This document shows, piece by piece, positions 8,026 to 16,539 of a stretch of DNA of 38,415 nucleotides. This DNA is from Fidelibacterota bacterium (GTDB lineage Bacteria; Pseudomonadota; Alphaproteobacteria; Rhodospirillales; Rhodospirillaceae). Under the pieces are notes generated by a model. The model was not told the origin of the DNA, did no database searches, and saw only the letters and a list, made by a program, of their open reading frames with translations. The translations under genes and the position numbers were made by a program. The stretch lies in the NCBI GenBank assembly GCA_947476065.1, contig CANJPG010000029.1, positions 1 through 38,415 of the forward strand, written 5' to 3'. Every line of letters starts with the position of its first letter. Position 1 is the stretch's first letter.

Positions 8026-8310
8026 CCCAGTTATGTAACCCTATGGATTGTTAGCACGCTCCTCGAGGGCGACCGCCGGATCGACTTCTTGATCACCGAC
8101 ATTGAACTCGCCGGACCGATGACGGGTTGGGAGGTGGCCGAACGCGGCCGCGCCCACCGGCCGGACATTCCCATTGTCTACACGTCAGGCAACACCGATA
8201 CCGAGGGACACCAGGTATCCGGCAGCCGGTTACTCAACAAACCTTGTGCGATGATCAATCTACTGAAGCACTGCGCTGAAATTGGGCAGTCCAGTCGGCC
8301 GCTCAACTGA
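8026..8310 (+). pseudogene. Response-regulator receiver domain fragment
   Basis: From about 8065 the frame encodes the second half of a receiver domain: DRRIDFLITDIELAGPMTGWEV with the phospho-acceptor Asp, then IPIVYTSGN with the conserved Thr/Ser, and LLNKPC with the conserved Lys. The first beta-alpha unit and its acidic pair are missing, a stop lies at 8023-8025, and no ATG precedes the domain. A TTG at 8089 would start inside the domain. It ends one base before the convergent stop of the phosphatase gene. This looks like a remnant of a single-domain regulator, cut when the accessory region was assembled. Confidence 0.7.
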
Positions 8311-8311
8311 T

Positions 8312-9088
8312 CTACGGCAGCAGTGACTTCGCGGTTGCAGCGACAGCTTTGCAGGCCATCGGCAGTTCGGTTTCCTGTCCCAAATTCACCGCCGCCTCGT
8401 GTCGCGCACATTCGGTGTCGGTTTTGAATTCCGGATTCGTCTTGAGGGCTTCCAGGTAGGCGACGCCCAGCAATTGCCCCTGCTCGACGTCGATCGGATG
8501 GTGGACGCCGCAGACCACGCGGTTAGTCCCATAACGCAGGCCGCGCGCCACAATGGGCGTGGCACGGTCGGGGAAAACCTCGGCCAAAATGCCGGCGACC
8601 ACATAGCCATTCATCGCATGACCCGATGGATAAGACTCGCCGCTCTTGATGAACTTCACGTCGCAGGCAGATATCTCGGGATGGCCGACATAGGGCCGAT
8701 TGCGTCCGTTGGCCGCCTTTTCCTTACGTCCGATGGCGGCGGTGTCTTCGATGACGCGCGTGAGGATGTAGGTCAGGATCGGCGCGTTTTTCGATGACAG
8801 CGGCACGCCCGTGGCCGAGGCAAAGCGCGTGATGACCTGGGGTCCGACATAAGCTTCCGCGTCTTCAAAAGCCTCGTCGCGCTGCGCCGGCGTGCTGTCG
8901 GCTTGAGCCGCGCGCACGCGCGCGAGGTCCAGTTGATCCAGGGGCGAGCCCGGCGGCGGCGGCTTGGGTGCAGTGTAAGTCAACACGACGCCCGGCAAAT
9001 AGCCCGGCGGCGGGCTGGCCGCGCCCGCATCACCGCCGAGGGCGAACATGGCTACGGCCGAGACACAGAGGAGATGGAGAGATTTCAT
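8312..9088 (-). CDS. Class A acid phosphatase (PhoN type, PAP2 superfamily), exported
   Basis: The start at 9088 gives 258 residues with a signal peptide (MKSLHLLCVSAVAMFALGG, cleavage near AGA-A) and a GGGGAC ribosome site; the frame is open further upstream but without these. The class A acid phosphatase motifs are complete: K124-x6-R131-P132, YPSGHA (PSGH at 154-157), and R190-x5-H196-x3-D200. It should hydrolyse phosphomonoesters in the periplasm. It is the last gene of the minus-strand run beginning at 16213, 29 bp after the amidase gene. It is not closely similar to the membrane PAP2 enzyme at 5217. Confidence 0.88.
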   Translation of the reverse strand: MKSLHLLCVSAVAMFALGGDAGAASPPPGYLPGVVLTYTAPKPPPPGSPLDQLDLARVRAAQADSTPAQRDEAFEDAEAYVGPQVITRFASATGVPLSSKNAPILTYILTRVIEDTAAIGRKEKAANGRNRPYVGHPEISACDVKFIKSGESYPSGHAMNGYVVAGILAEVFPDRATPIVARGLRYGTNRVVCGVHHPIDVEQGQLLGVAYLEALKTNPEFKTDTECARHEAAVNLGQETELPMACKAVAATAKSLLP

Positions 9089-9117
9089 GAGCGTCCCCAG
9101 AACATGTGATTGAGTAC

Positions 9118-10452
9118 TTATCCGAGCAGCGCGGTTTCGACACTTTCCGCAAAGGCCAGCAATGCCGTGTCGTGGCCGTGAGCTGCGGCCAGGGTCATCC
9201 CGACCGGAGCACCGCCGGTGGGACACGGCAGCGAAATGGCGCAGGCATCGGCAAGATTGCCGACGGTGGAGTTGCGCAGCACCAAGCCGTTGGTGCGGTG
9301 ATAGACGTCGTCCTCGGTAAGGCTGTCCATGCTGGGTGCTGTGATCGGCACGGTCGGCCACGCGAGTGCATCAAAACCGGCAGCAGCAGCCGTGAACGCC
9401 TCGATGATATCGCCGCGGCGTTCGAGCACCTTCTTTAGGGCTTCGGGCGTGATCTTGTTACCGGGGCGCACGCGGCCGATGACACGCGGGTCATAGGCGT
9501 CGTCCGGCGCGCCGGGCAGGAATGCGTTATGCCATGCGGCGGCTTCGGCCTGGGCAATGCTGCCGCCCTTCATGATCTCGGGGATATTGTCGAGGATCGG
9601 TAGCGTAATGTTCTCAACGGTGAAACCAGCCTTGCGCAGGCGATCAACTGCGCCATTGAAAGCTTCGGCCACTTCGGGCTGCATGCCGTTCTGAACAAAG
9701 TTGGTGATCACGCCGATGCGTTTGCCGGTTTTGGCGGCCGGCGCGGCGTGCGGGCTGCTACGGATCACCTCAAAGACCGCGCGGCAATCGGCGACGGTTT
9801 GGGCCATCACGCCGACCGAATCAAGGGTCGTCGAGAGCGGCAGCACGCCTTCGGTTGAAACCGCGTCGGCTGTCGGCTTGAAACCAACCAGGCCGCAAAA
9901 GGCCGCTGGGATGCGCACCGAACCGCCCGTGTCCGTGCCGATGGCAGCCGGCGCAATGCCGAGACCAACGGAGACAATAGCGCCGGAGGACGAGCCGCCG
10001 GGGATATGCGCGGCATCTTTAAAAGCGGGATTGGCGGGCGTTCCATAGTGAGGATTCAGCCCTAATCCGGAGAAGGCGAACTCGGTCATGTTGGTGCGCC
10101 CGAGGATCACAAACCCGGCACTACGCAACTTGGTGACCACAGGCGCGTCGGTCGCGGCCGGAGCGGCCGTTGCAAGAATCTTCGAGCCACCCGTTGTCGG
10201 CCGGCCTTTGAGGTCGAGGTTGTCTTTAATGGTGATCGGGATACCTGTATAGCGCCCGGCTTTTCCCGCGCCGCGCAATTGATCGGCCTCGGCGGCCTGC
10301 TTGCGCGCGTCTTCATCGAGGCGCGAGATATAAACATGCGCGGCGGACTTGGCGTCCGTGCGTGCGAGGCTTTGCGCAAGCAGGCTAGCGGCGGTTGTTT
10401 TGCCGCTGGCCAGGGCGTCGGCCAAGTCGTTGATGGTCGGGAATAAGGGCAT
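9118..10452 (-). CDS. Amidase signature family hydrolase
   Basis: This 444-residue enzyme contains the full amidase signature. The Ser-cisSer-Lys triad is K76 (ITIKDN), S154 (PGGSSSG) and S178 (DTGGSVR), with the expected 24-residue spacing between the two serines. Such enzymes hydrolyse amides, and GatA is a member. The gene stands apart from gatB/gatC, so a stand-alone amidase is more likely than a tRNA amidotransferase subunit. No signal peptide is seen. It lies between a bactofilin-like gene (41 bp upstream) and the acid phosphatase. The substrate is unknown. Confidence 0.88.
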   Translation of the reverse strand: MPLFPTINDLADALASGKTTAASLLAQSLARTDAKSAAHVYISRLDEDARKQAAEADQLRGAGKAGRYTGIPITIKDNLDLKGRPTTGGSKILATAAPAATDAPVVTKLRSAGFVILGRTNMTEFAFSGLGLNPHYGTPANPAFKDAAHIPGGSSSGAIVSVGLGIAPAAIGTDTGGSVRIPAAFCGLVGFKPTADAVSTEGVLPLSTTLDSVGVMAQTVADCRAVFEVIRSSPHAAPAAKTGKRIGVITNFVQNGMQPEVAEAFNGAVDRLRKAGFTVENITLPILDNIPEIMKGGSIAQAEAAAWHNAFLPGAPDDAYDPRVIGRVRPGNKITPEALKKVLERRGDIIEAFTAAAAGFDALAWPTVPITAPSMDSLTEDDVYHRTNGLVLRNSTVGNLADACAISLPCPTGGAPVGMTLAAAHGHDTALLAFAESVETALLG

Positions 10453-10493
10453 TGTCTACATCCGGCGAATGGGTCCGCCGGAGAGTATAGCCG

Positions 10494-11678
10494 CTAGACC
10501 GAAGGCGCACCATAAGCGCCGCCTGCGGGACCGCGCGGCGTGCTGCGTTCCATGAATGACAGCACGAGCGCGCCGAAGCCTGTCGTCAGTGCAAAAAACT
10601 GCGCCATGGTGCCGACAAGGGGCAGCAAACCCACGACGCAAAACAGCGCAAGCCCCGCCAATGTCCAGCCGAGGGCGGGAAAATAGTCAGGCACGCCCTG
10701 GTTATCGGACAGCGCGTCACGGAATTTCATGCCGATCCAATAGGCGGCGACGATGACGCCAAGAACCGTCAGGACCGTACCAACAACCATGAGAAGCAAG
10801 CTAAAGGGAATTCCGATGATGGTTATAAGCAAAACCACAATCGTCATGGGGAAGGCTATGGCGAGCAACATGCCGAGCCCGAGGCTTTGCAACGGCTGTT
10901 CCGTAACGAGTGCGGCGGCGTGATCAATCTGCCGCCGGAAAACCGCCATGACAACCACCGCGCAGAAGACCAGCACGACAATGCCGACAAGCATCACAAT
11001 CAGAGCGATGGCAAAAGCACCGGCGATAAATCCGGCGCCGGGGGTCCAGCGTTCACGCTCCTTTTTGACGCCCTCGCTGACTGTGCCGCCGATTGTCACG
11101 CCCTCGGGCACTGCAAACGCATCGCGGCTGCGGTACGTCAGGTTGCCGGCGACAGATGCCCCCGGCATGAAAACGATCTTGCCGCCGCGCACGTTGGCAT
11201 CCCCGGCAACATGGCCGGCGATGGTAACAGTGCCGCCGGTGACGACCAGGTCGCCGCCGACGTCGCCGTCGATATTGACATCACCGCCCGCAAGAACGGC
11301 GTCGCCGCCGATGGTAGTGCCGGAATGGATCTTCACATCGCCGCCGGCGGCAATGATCGACTTTGTGATCGTTCCGCCGATATCCACATTACCGCCCGCC
11401 GCGATGATGCGATTGGTGACGATATCGGTGAGCGTGACGTCGCCGCCGGCCGCGAACACTTCTCCGATGTCCTTCGACTGGACCGTCACGTCGCCGCCGG
11501 CCGCGAACACTGTTTCGGCGGGCGCCGTAACGTCGATGTCGCCCCCCGCATAGAAATGCAGGCCCGAGCGCGTGGCGAAGTGCTTGGCATCGTCCGCGGC
11601 GCGGGCGGCAGAGCAAAGACTTGTCGCCAGCACAAAAGCGGTCAGTAGACGCAGGACATTGAGCGGCATGGGGGACAT
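10494..11678 (-). CDS. Bactofilin-like polymer-forming repeat protein with membrane C-terminus
   Basis: The 394-residue product has a signal peptide (cleavage near ARA-A around residue 28). A run of 17-18-residue repeats follows, each with the core AAGGDV or similar (FAAGGDVTV, IIAAGGNVDI, VLAGGDVNI, VVTGGTVTI). These predict a right-handed beta-helix like that of bactofilins. The C-terminal half (from about 215) holds four or so hydrophobic spans. The repeats are visible in the DNA: the same 24 bases occur at 11437-11460 and 11488-11511, 51 bp (17 codons) apart. It follows the ABC permease gene by 17 bp, so it probably belongs to that operon. ATGs at 11678 and 11669 are both possible starts. 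Confidence 0.8.
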   Translation of the reverse strand: MSPMPLNVLRLLTAFVLATSLCSAARAADDAKHFATRSGLHFYAGGDIDVTAPAETVFAAGGDVTVQSKDIGEVFAAGGDVTLTDIVTNRIIAAGGNVDIGGTITKSIIAAGGDVKIHSGTTIGGDAVLAGGDVNIDGDVGGDLVVTGGTVTIAGHVAGDANVRGGKIVFMPGASVAGNLTYRSRDAFAVPEGVTIGGTVSEGVKKERERWTPGAGFIAGAFAIALIVMLVGIVVLVFCAVVVMAVFRRQIDHAAALVTEQPLQSLGLGMLLAIAFPMTIVVLLITIIGIPFSLLLMVVGTVLTVLGVIVAAYWIGMKFRDALSDNQGVPDYFPALGWTLAGLALFCVVGLLPLVGTMAQFFALTTGFGALVLSFMERSTPRGPAGGAYGAPSV

Positions 11679-11695
11679 TTTACTACAACTGCCTC

Positions 11696-14176
11696 TTATT
11701 CATAGCGCAGAGCGCGGATGGGATTGGCCCGCGCGGCCCGGGCGGCATGGCTGGCAACCGTGATCCAGGCGATGAGCAGCGCGACGATCCCCGCGACCGC
11801 GAAGATCGCCGGATTGAGGCCGATACGATGTTGGAAACCGTCGAGCCAATCGCGCATCAGGAACCATGCTATAGGCCAAGCGATGGCATTGGCGACGAGC
11901 ACCGGCTTTGAGAAGTCCCAGACCAGCAGGCGCACGACGTCGCGCGCTTTGGCGCCCAGCACCTTGCGGATGCCGATTTCTTTGGTTCGGCGTTCGGCGC
12001 TGAACGACGCCAGACCATAGAGGCCGAGGCAACCGATAACGATGGCGAGCAGGCTGAAAGCCGCGAACATCGTCGCCTCGGCTTCCTCGCGCTGATACTG
12101 GGCATCGATCAGGGCTTCCATGAATTCGGCGCGATATGGCAACTCGGGCGCCAGCTGACGCCAGACCTTGCCGACCGCTTCCAACATGGCCGGCTGTGAC
12201 ACACCCTCGAAGCGCAGCGTGAGATTGCGGAAGTTTTCGTCGTCGCGCTGAAAGAAGGCCGGCGCCAGTTCGTCGCGCACCGAGCGGTAGAAGATGTCGG
12301 CGACTACGCCGACGATGGTCACTGTAGATTGGAGGCCCTGTTCGGGGCCGCCCACACCCATCCGCAGGGTCTTTCCGATAGCTTCTGCCGGCGATGCGAA
12401 ACCCAGACGTGAGAGCACCGTTTGATTGAGCAGAATGTTGGCGCCACGCTGCTGCTTCTGTTCGATCGTACCGGAGAAGTCGTCGCCGCCATGGTCCCGG
12501 TCGAAAAACCGCCCGGCCACCAATGGTATCCGATAGGTCGTGAAGAAATCATAGTCCACCGTCTGCTGCCCGATCACGATCGGCGTGAGGCTTTCGCGCC
12601 CGGGGATTTCGAGGATATTGTTGTTATTGTTGTTGTCCGTGGGCACGTCGGCAGACAGCGTGGCGGCGGTGACGCCTTTGACTTTGGCGATTTCCGTTAG
12701 CAAGGAACTGCGTAAGGCCTTGTAGGACTCGCCCCCAAGGCCGCGCACGATCATCAATCCGCTGCGGTCATAGCCGAGATCCATCGTCCGCGCGTAGACG
12801 GTCTGGCCGTAGACCACCGCCGTGCAGATCAGCAGCCCAATCGAGATGGCAAACTGGATCACGACGAGCGCGCTGCGCAGACGGCCGGAGCCCTCGGCCG
12901 CCGCCGACTTATTGGCCTTTAAAATACGCGCCGGTAGAAACCCCGAAAGATAAAGCGCCGGATAGAGGCCCGCCGCCAGTCCGACCAGGATGATCAGGCC
13001 AGCCATGGCCGGCAAGAGCCCGTCGGCCCCGACGAAACTGAGTGACAATTCCCGCTGCAGCAACGTGTTGTAGACCGGCAGAGCCGGACGGATGAGCACG
13101 AGCGAGACCGCGAAGGCGAGCAGCGCCATCAGGACGGACTCGCTCAGAAACTGAGCCACGAGTTGCGGACGTTTCGCGCCCAGCACCTTGCGCAGCGCGA
13201 CTTCGCGGGCCCGCTGGCTTGCGCGCGCGGTGGCGAGGTTGGTGAAGTTGATGCAGGCGATGAGCAGAATCATCACCGCGACCACCGAGAAGGTGGCAAT
13301 CACCTTGACGTTTCCGACCGGCCGATTGAGGCCGCTGGGTGCCGAATGCAGGTGCACGTCCTGAACGTTCAGCAGACTCAAGGTTATCATGTCGGCAACC
13401 TTGAAATCCTGTCCGCCGAAGGACAGATCGGGAATGTTACGGCGTTGGAAATCCCTCATCGCGCGACGGATGGAGTCGATGTCGGCGCCCGGCTTCAGCT
13501 GGATATAGGTCGAGGGATTGGTAGAGACCCAGCTTCTCAACATCCAATCCATTTTGGCGAAATCGGGCTCGTTGATGGGCGCAAGAATGCCGATATCCAG
13601 ATGCGTGTTGGACGGCAGGTCCTTGAACACGCCGGCCACACGATAGTCGCGCGATCCGAAACTGAACGTCACCGGCATGACCTGACCGATGGGCGGGATG
13701 GTGCCGAAATATTTGCGCGCCATGCTTTCGGACAGCAGCACCGACGACGTGTCCTTCATGGCGGCGGGACCGTTGCCGCTGATCATGGGCAGATCGAGCA
13801 CATCGAAGAACGCGGGATCGGCCAGATACACAGGGTCGCGGAAAACCTCTGCACCGCGTTTGATGACCGGACGCTGCGTGATGACGCGCACGCCGCTTTC
13901 GATCTGGCTGAAATCTTTCAGGATGGCGGGCAAGGCCGGGCCGGGCGCGCTGGCGCCGATCATCGGCGCGCGGCCGGGAATGTCGAAGCGGGCCTGCAGC
14001 ATATAGATGCGCTCGGCGTTGGGCAGCCAGGTGTCGTAGGACGTCTCGTGGCGCACGTAGAGCAGGATGAGGATGCAGCTCGCCAGACCCACGGCAAGGC
14101 CGAAGACGTTAATAGCCGAGCACAGCCGATTCTTGAGAACGCTGCGGACCGCGACCGTCAAATAATTCTTGAGCAT
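11696..14176 (-). CDS. ABC transporter permease, MacB/FtsX type, duplicated
   Basis: The 826-residue protein has two FtsX-like halves. The N-terminal half has one membrane helix (about 20-42) and a large MacB-type periplasmic domain, followed by three helices starting near residue 290 (FSVVAVMILLIACINFTNLATARASQRAREVALRKVLGA). The second half repeats this plan, ending with FSLLAIVIGCLGLYGLASFSAERRTKEIGIRKVLGAKARDVV. The paired RxxEVALRKVLGA / RTKEIGIRKVLGA couplings contact the ATPase. GGGGAGGG lies before the ATG. With the adjacent ATPase and HlyD-type adaptor it should form a tripartite, mechanotransmission-type exporter or envelope-remodelling complex. The substrate is unknown. Confidence 0.88.
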   Translation of the reverse strand: MLKNYLTVAVRSVLKNRLCSAINVFGLAVGLASCILILLYVRHETSYDTWLPNAERIYMLQARFDIPGRAPMIGASAPGPALPAILKDFSQIESGVRVITQRPVIKRGAEVFRDPVYLADPAFFDVLDLPMISGNGPAAMKDTSSVLLSESMARKYFGTIPPIGQVMPVTFSFGSRDYRVAGVFKDLPSNTHLDIGILAPINEPDFAKMDWMLRSWVSTNPSTYIQLKPGADIDSIRRAMRDFQRRNIPDLSFGGQDFKVADMITLSLLNVQDVHLHSAPSGLNRPVGNVKVIATFSVVAVMILLIACINFTNLATARASQRAREVALRKVLGAKRPQLVAQFLSESVLMALLAFAVSLVLIRPALPVYNTLLQRELSLSFVGADGLLPAMAGLIILVGLAAGLYPALYLSGFLPARILKANKSAAAEGSGRLRSALVVIQFAISIGLLICTAVVYGQTVYARTMDLGYDRSGLMIVRGLGGESYKALRSSLLTEIAKVKGVTAATLSADVPTDNNNNNNILEIPGRESLTPIVIGQQTVDYDFFTTYRIPLVAGRFFDRDHGGDDFSGTIEQKQQRGANILLNQTVLSRLGFASPAEAIGKTLRMGVGGPEQGLQSTVTIVGVVADIFYRSVRDELAPAFFQRDDENFRNLTLRFEGVSQPAMLEAVGKVWRQLAPELPYRAEFMEALIDAQYQREEAEATMFAAFSLLAIVIGCLGLYGLASFSAERRTKEIGIRKVLGAKARDVVRLLVWDFSKPVLVANAIAWPIAWFLMRDWLDGFQHRIGLNPAIFAVAGIVALLIAWITVASHAARAARANPIRALRYE

Positions 14177-14191
14177 GGCACCCTCCCCTAT

Positions 14192-14884
14192 TTATGCGGC
14201 TTCGCTGTGGGCCCGCAGGCCTTCGGCCATGACATGCCCGTCGAGCAGATTGATCACGCGTTTGGCGTGGCCGGCATCGACGCGCGAGTGCGTGACCATG
14301 ACGACAGTGGTGCCTTCGCGGTTCAGCCCGCGCAGCAGTTCCATCACTTCGCCGCCGTGTTGGGAGTCGAGGTTGCCGGTAGGCTCGTCGGCAAGGATCA
14401 GCGCGGGATTGGAGACCACCGCGCGGGCGACGGCGACACGCTGCTGCTGGCCGCCCGAAAGCTGCGCCGGGCGGTGAGTGGACCGATGGCTGATGCCGAC
14501 CTTCTCCATCACCACCTCGACGCGTGTCCGCCGCTCGCGGACGGGAATGCCGTGGTAGAGCAGCGCCAGCTCGATGTTCTCGAAGACGTTGAGTTCGTCG
14601 ATCAGGTTGAAGCTTTGGAAGATGAAGCCGAGATTGACCTTGCGCAGGTCGGCCAGCTTGGCTTCCGAATACTGCGAGATTTCTTCGCCTTTGAATTTGT
14701 AAGAACCGCCGCTCGGACTATCGAGCATGCCGATGATATTGAGCAGGGTCGACTTGCCGCAGCCCGAAGGGCCCATGATGGCGACGAACTCGCCGGCGGC
14801 AATGTCGATATTGATGGCGTTGAGGGCCGTGGTCTCGACGTCTTCGGTGCGAAAGGCCTTGGATAGATTGTGAAGCGCCAGCAT
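14192..14884 (-). CDS. ABC transporter ATP-binding protein (LolD/MacB type)
   Basis: This 230-residue ATPase has Walker A GPSGCGKST (38-46), the Q-loop (FIFQSFNLIDEL), the signature LSGGQQQR, Walker B LILADEPTGNLD and the switch histidine VMVTHS. The PTGNLDS sequence and overall length are typical of the LolD/MacB/FtsE subclass that powers FtsX-type permeases. It lies 12 bp after the adaptor gene and 15 bp before the permease gene, with AAGGGG as ribosome site, so the three are one operon. It acts at the inner membrane on the cytoplasmic side. Confidence 0.93.
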   Translation of the reverse strand: MLALHNLSKAFRTEDVETTALNAINIDIAAGEFVAIMGPSGCGKSTLLNIIGMLDSPSGGSYKFKGEEISQYSEAKLADLRKVNLGFIFQSFNLIDELNVFENIELALLYHGIPVRERRTRVEVVMEKVGISHRSTHRPAQLSGGQQQRVAVARAVVSNPALILADEPTGNLDSQHGGEVMELLRGLNREGTTVVMVTHSRVDAGHAKRVINLLDGHVMAEGLRAHSEAA

Positions 14885-14896
14885 TTTGAGTACCCC

Positions 14897-16213
14897 TTAT
14901 TGCGCGTTGATTTGCAGACGATCGGTATCGAGGAAAGCTGTGTACGGCGAGGTGACGATTTTCTCGCCAACCGCGAGGCCGCTTTGTACTTCGATAAAGC
15001 GTGAATTGCGGCGGCCCAGGCGCACATCGCGGCGCACGGCCGTATTGCCGTCAGGTGCCAGCACGAAAACCCAGTTGCCGCCGGTATCCTGGAAAAAGGC
15101 GCCATCGGGAATGAGCGTGGCCTCTTCGGCGTCACCCAGCGTGAGTTTCAGCTGCAGTGTCTGACCGCGGCGTACGTCCGCGGGCTCGTCGGCGGTGAAC
15201 ACCAGATCGGCAGTGAAATGGCCGTCGCGCACCTGCGGATAGATCTTGGCAACCGTTAGCGCGTAGTCCTTACCGTTCCAGGCGAGCGTCGCGGATTGGC
15301 CCGTGACAATACGGCTGAGATAAAACTCATCTATATCGGCGGCAATCTTGCGGTGATCAGGATCGTCGATCTGCCCGAGGCGCTCGCCCTTGGCCAGGCT
15401 TTGGCCCAGCTCGATGGTAAAGGAGGTCAGTTTACCATCCACCGGTGCGCGGACTTTCAGGCCTTCGAGGTTGCCGCGCGCCATGTCGAGGTTCTTCACA
15501 AGGCGCCCTGCGGTCTCCTTGATCTGGACCAACTGGGTTTCCTGCAAGCGCTCGGTCGTACGCAGGGTCTCGCGCAACAGGTCCAATTTGCGCTTCTGGA
15601 AATTGAACTCGTCTTCAGTGTTCTCGAGATCGCTTTGCGAAGCGTTGCCGCCGGCGAACAACTTGCGTTTGCGCTCAAACGTGCGGCTCAGGCGCTGTAC
15701 CTGATATTCCGTCTCGGCCAGGTCGCGGCGGTTGTTCAGCCGGCTTTGCTCGAGGTTGAGCTCTAGCGTACGCACGTTGTTGGTCTGTTGGGCGACCTCG
15801 GTCTCGCGCGACAGCACATCCAGCTGCAGCTGGGTATTTGAAAGATCGACCAGCACGTCGCCAGCCCTCACCTCCGCGCCGTCTTCGATGTAGCGCTTCT
15901 CGACGCGCCCGCCTTCGATGGCATCGAGGTAGACGGTTTTCAGCGGGGTGACACGGCCGCGGATGGGCACGAAGTCCTCGAAGGTGCCCCGCGTGACGTC
16001 GCCGACGGTGACAGTGGTGCTTTCAACCTTGATCGTTTTTGTGCCGCTTTGAACGGCAAGCATCGCGACAACGGCGAGCGCAATCACCGCCGCCGCGCCG
16101 GCACCGGCCACCTTCGTGTGCTTGCGCCAGGCCGGCACTTCGATCTTGCGGTCCATGCCGGCCCCACGAAGGGCTTGTGGGGAGACGATGTTGCTTGGGC
16201 TTGGCGTATTCAT
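14897..16213 (-). CDS. HlyD/MFP-family periplasmic adaptor of an ABC efflux system
   Basis: The ATG at 16213 gives 438 residues; an open frame continues upstream but would put about 28 residues before the normal short cytoplasmic tail. One membrane helix (about 34-52) anchors it. Then come a lipoyl half (VRAGDVLVDLSNTQLQLDVL), a long coiled-coil hairpin rich in Glu, Arg and Leu (about 110-245), the second lipoyl half (VRAPVDGKLTSFTIELGQSLAKGERLG) and a beta-barrel plus membrane-proximal domain ending at LQINAQ. This is the MacA/HlyD architecture. It is the first gene of the operon with the ATPase and permease. No outer-membrane channel gene is in the window. Confidence 0.9.
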   Translation of the reverse strand: MNTPSPSNIVSPQALRGAGMDRKIEVPAWRKHTKVAGAGAAAVIALAVVAMLAVQSGTKTIKVESTTVTVGDVTRGTFEDFVPIRGRVTPLKTVYLDAIEGGRVEKRYIEDGAEVRAGDVLVDLSNTQLQLDVLSRETEVAQQTNNVRTLELNLEQSRLNNRRDLAETEYQVQRLSRTFERKRKLFAGGNASQSDLENTEDEFNFQKRKLDLLRETLRTTERLQETQLVQIKETAGRLVKNLDMARGNLEGLKVRAPVDGKLTSFTIELGQSLAKGERLGQIDDPDHRKIAADIDEFYLSRIVTGQSATLAWNGKDYALTVAKIYPQVRDGHFTADLVFTADEPADVRRGQTLQLKLTLGDAEEATLIPDGAFFQDTGGNWVFVLAPDGNTAVRRDVRLGRRNSRFIEVQSGLAVGEKIVTSPYTAFLDTDRLQINAQ

Positions 16214-16539
16214 GAGTATGTGCGGCTTTCCCTCTGAAGCGGCATTGGGGCCGCCTCCGCACTTTTCCCAAGAGCAAGCCCTGTGCCAGCCTGCCAAAAT
16301 CTTTTAAGGTATTGATTTTGTTATATTTAGTCCTAAGAACATCTGAGATAATTTTCAAAAAGTGGCATTTAGTTGCTATAAAAGGTAAGAGTTAGCGTAA
16401 TTTGTAACGCGGAGCTTCAATTCTACTCGTCTCAGCTATCCCATTGATCTAGAGAGATTTATCCGGCTCCGCCGCCGGGTTGTCTTTACCGAGGGCGCCG
16501 CCTATACATCCCGCTTACCCCTCTGGATCGAGAGCGCCC
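16214..16539. other. Divergent intergenic region between the efflux operon and purB
   Basis: This 326-bp region separates two outward-reading units. The efflux side (about 16300-16400) is strikingly AT-rich and should hold the operon's promoter, but no confident hexamer pair stands out there. The purB side carries a clear promoter, listed separately. Confidence 0.5.
16480..16508 (+). promoter_or_regulatory. Sigma70-type promoter of purB
   Basis: TTGTCT (16480-16485), a 17-bp spacer, then TATACA (16503-16508). Transcription would begin near 16515, leaving a leader of about 25 bases before the ATG at 16540. This also argues against an upstream in-frame start that would lie inside the promoter. 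Confidence 0.6.

Noticed and set aside
9118-10452. Assignment of the amidase as GatA
   Set aside because: No gatB or gatC lies nearby and the gene sits among envelope-related genes, so a general amidase is safer.
11220-11530. Short repeated DNA units resembling a CRISPR array
   Set aside because: The 24-bp repeats are 51 bp (17 codons) apart and in frame. They encode the beta-helix repeats of the bactofilin-like protein.
13163-14866. Long open frame (567 codons) on the plus strand
   Set aside because: It lies antisense to the ABC permease and ATPase genes, has low-complexity His/Asp/Arg-rich content and no domain. It is a shadow of GC-rich codon use.
16300-16420. Promoter of the HlyD-type efflux operon
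   Set aside because: The region is AT-rich and must contain one, but no pair of hexamers with good spacing could be chosen over alternatives.
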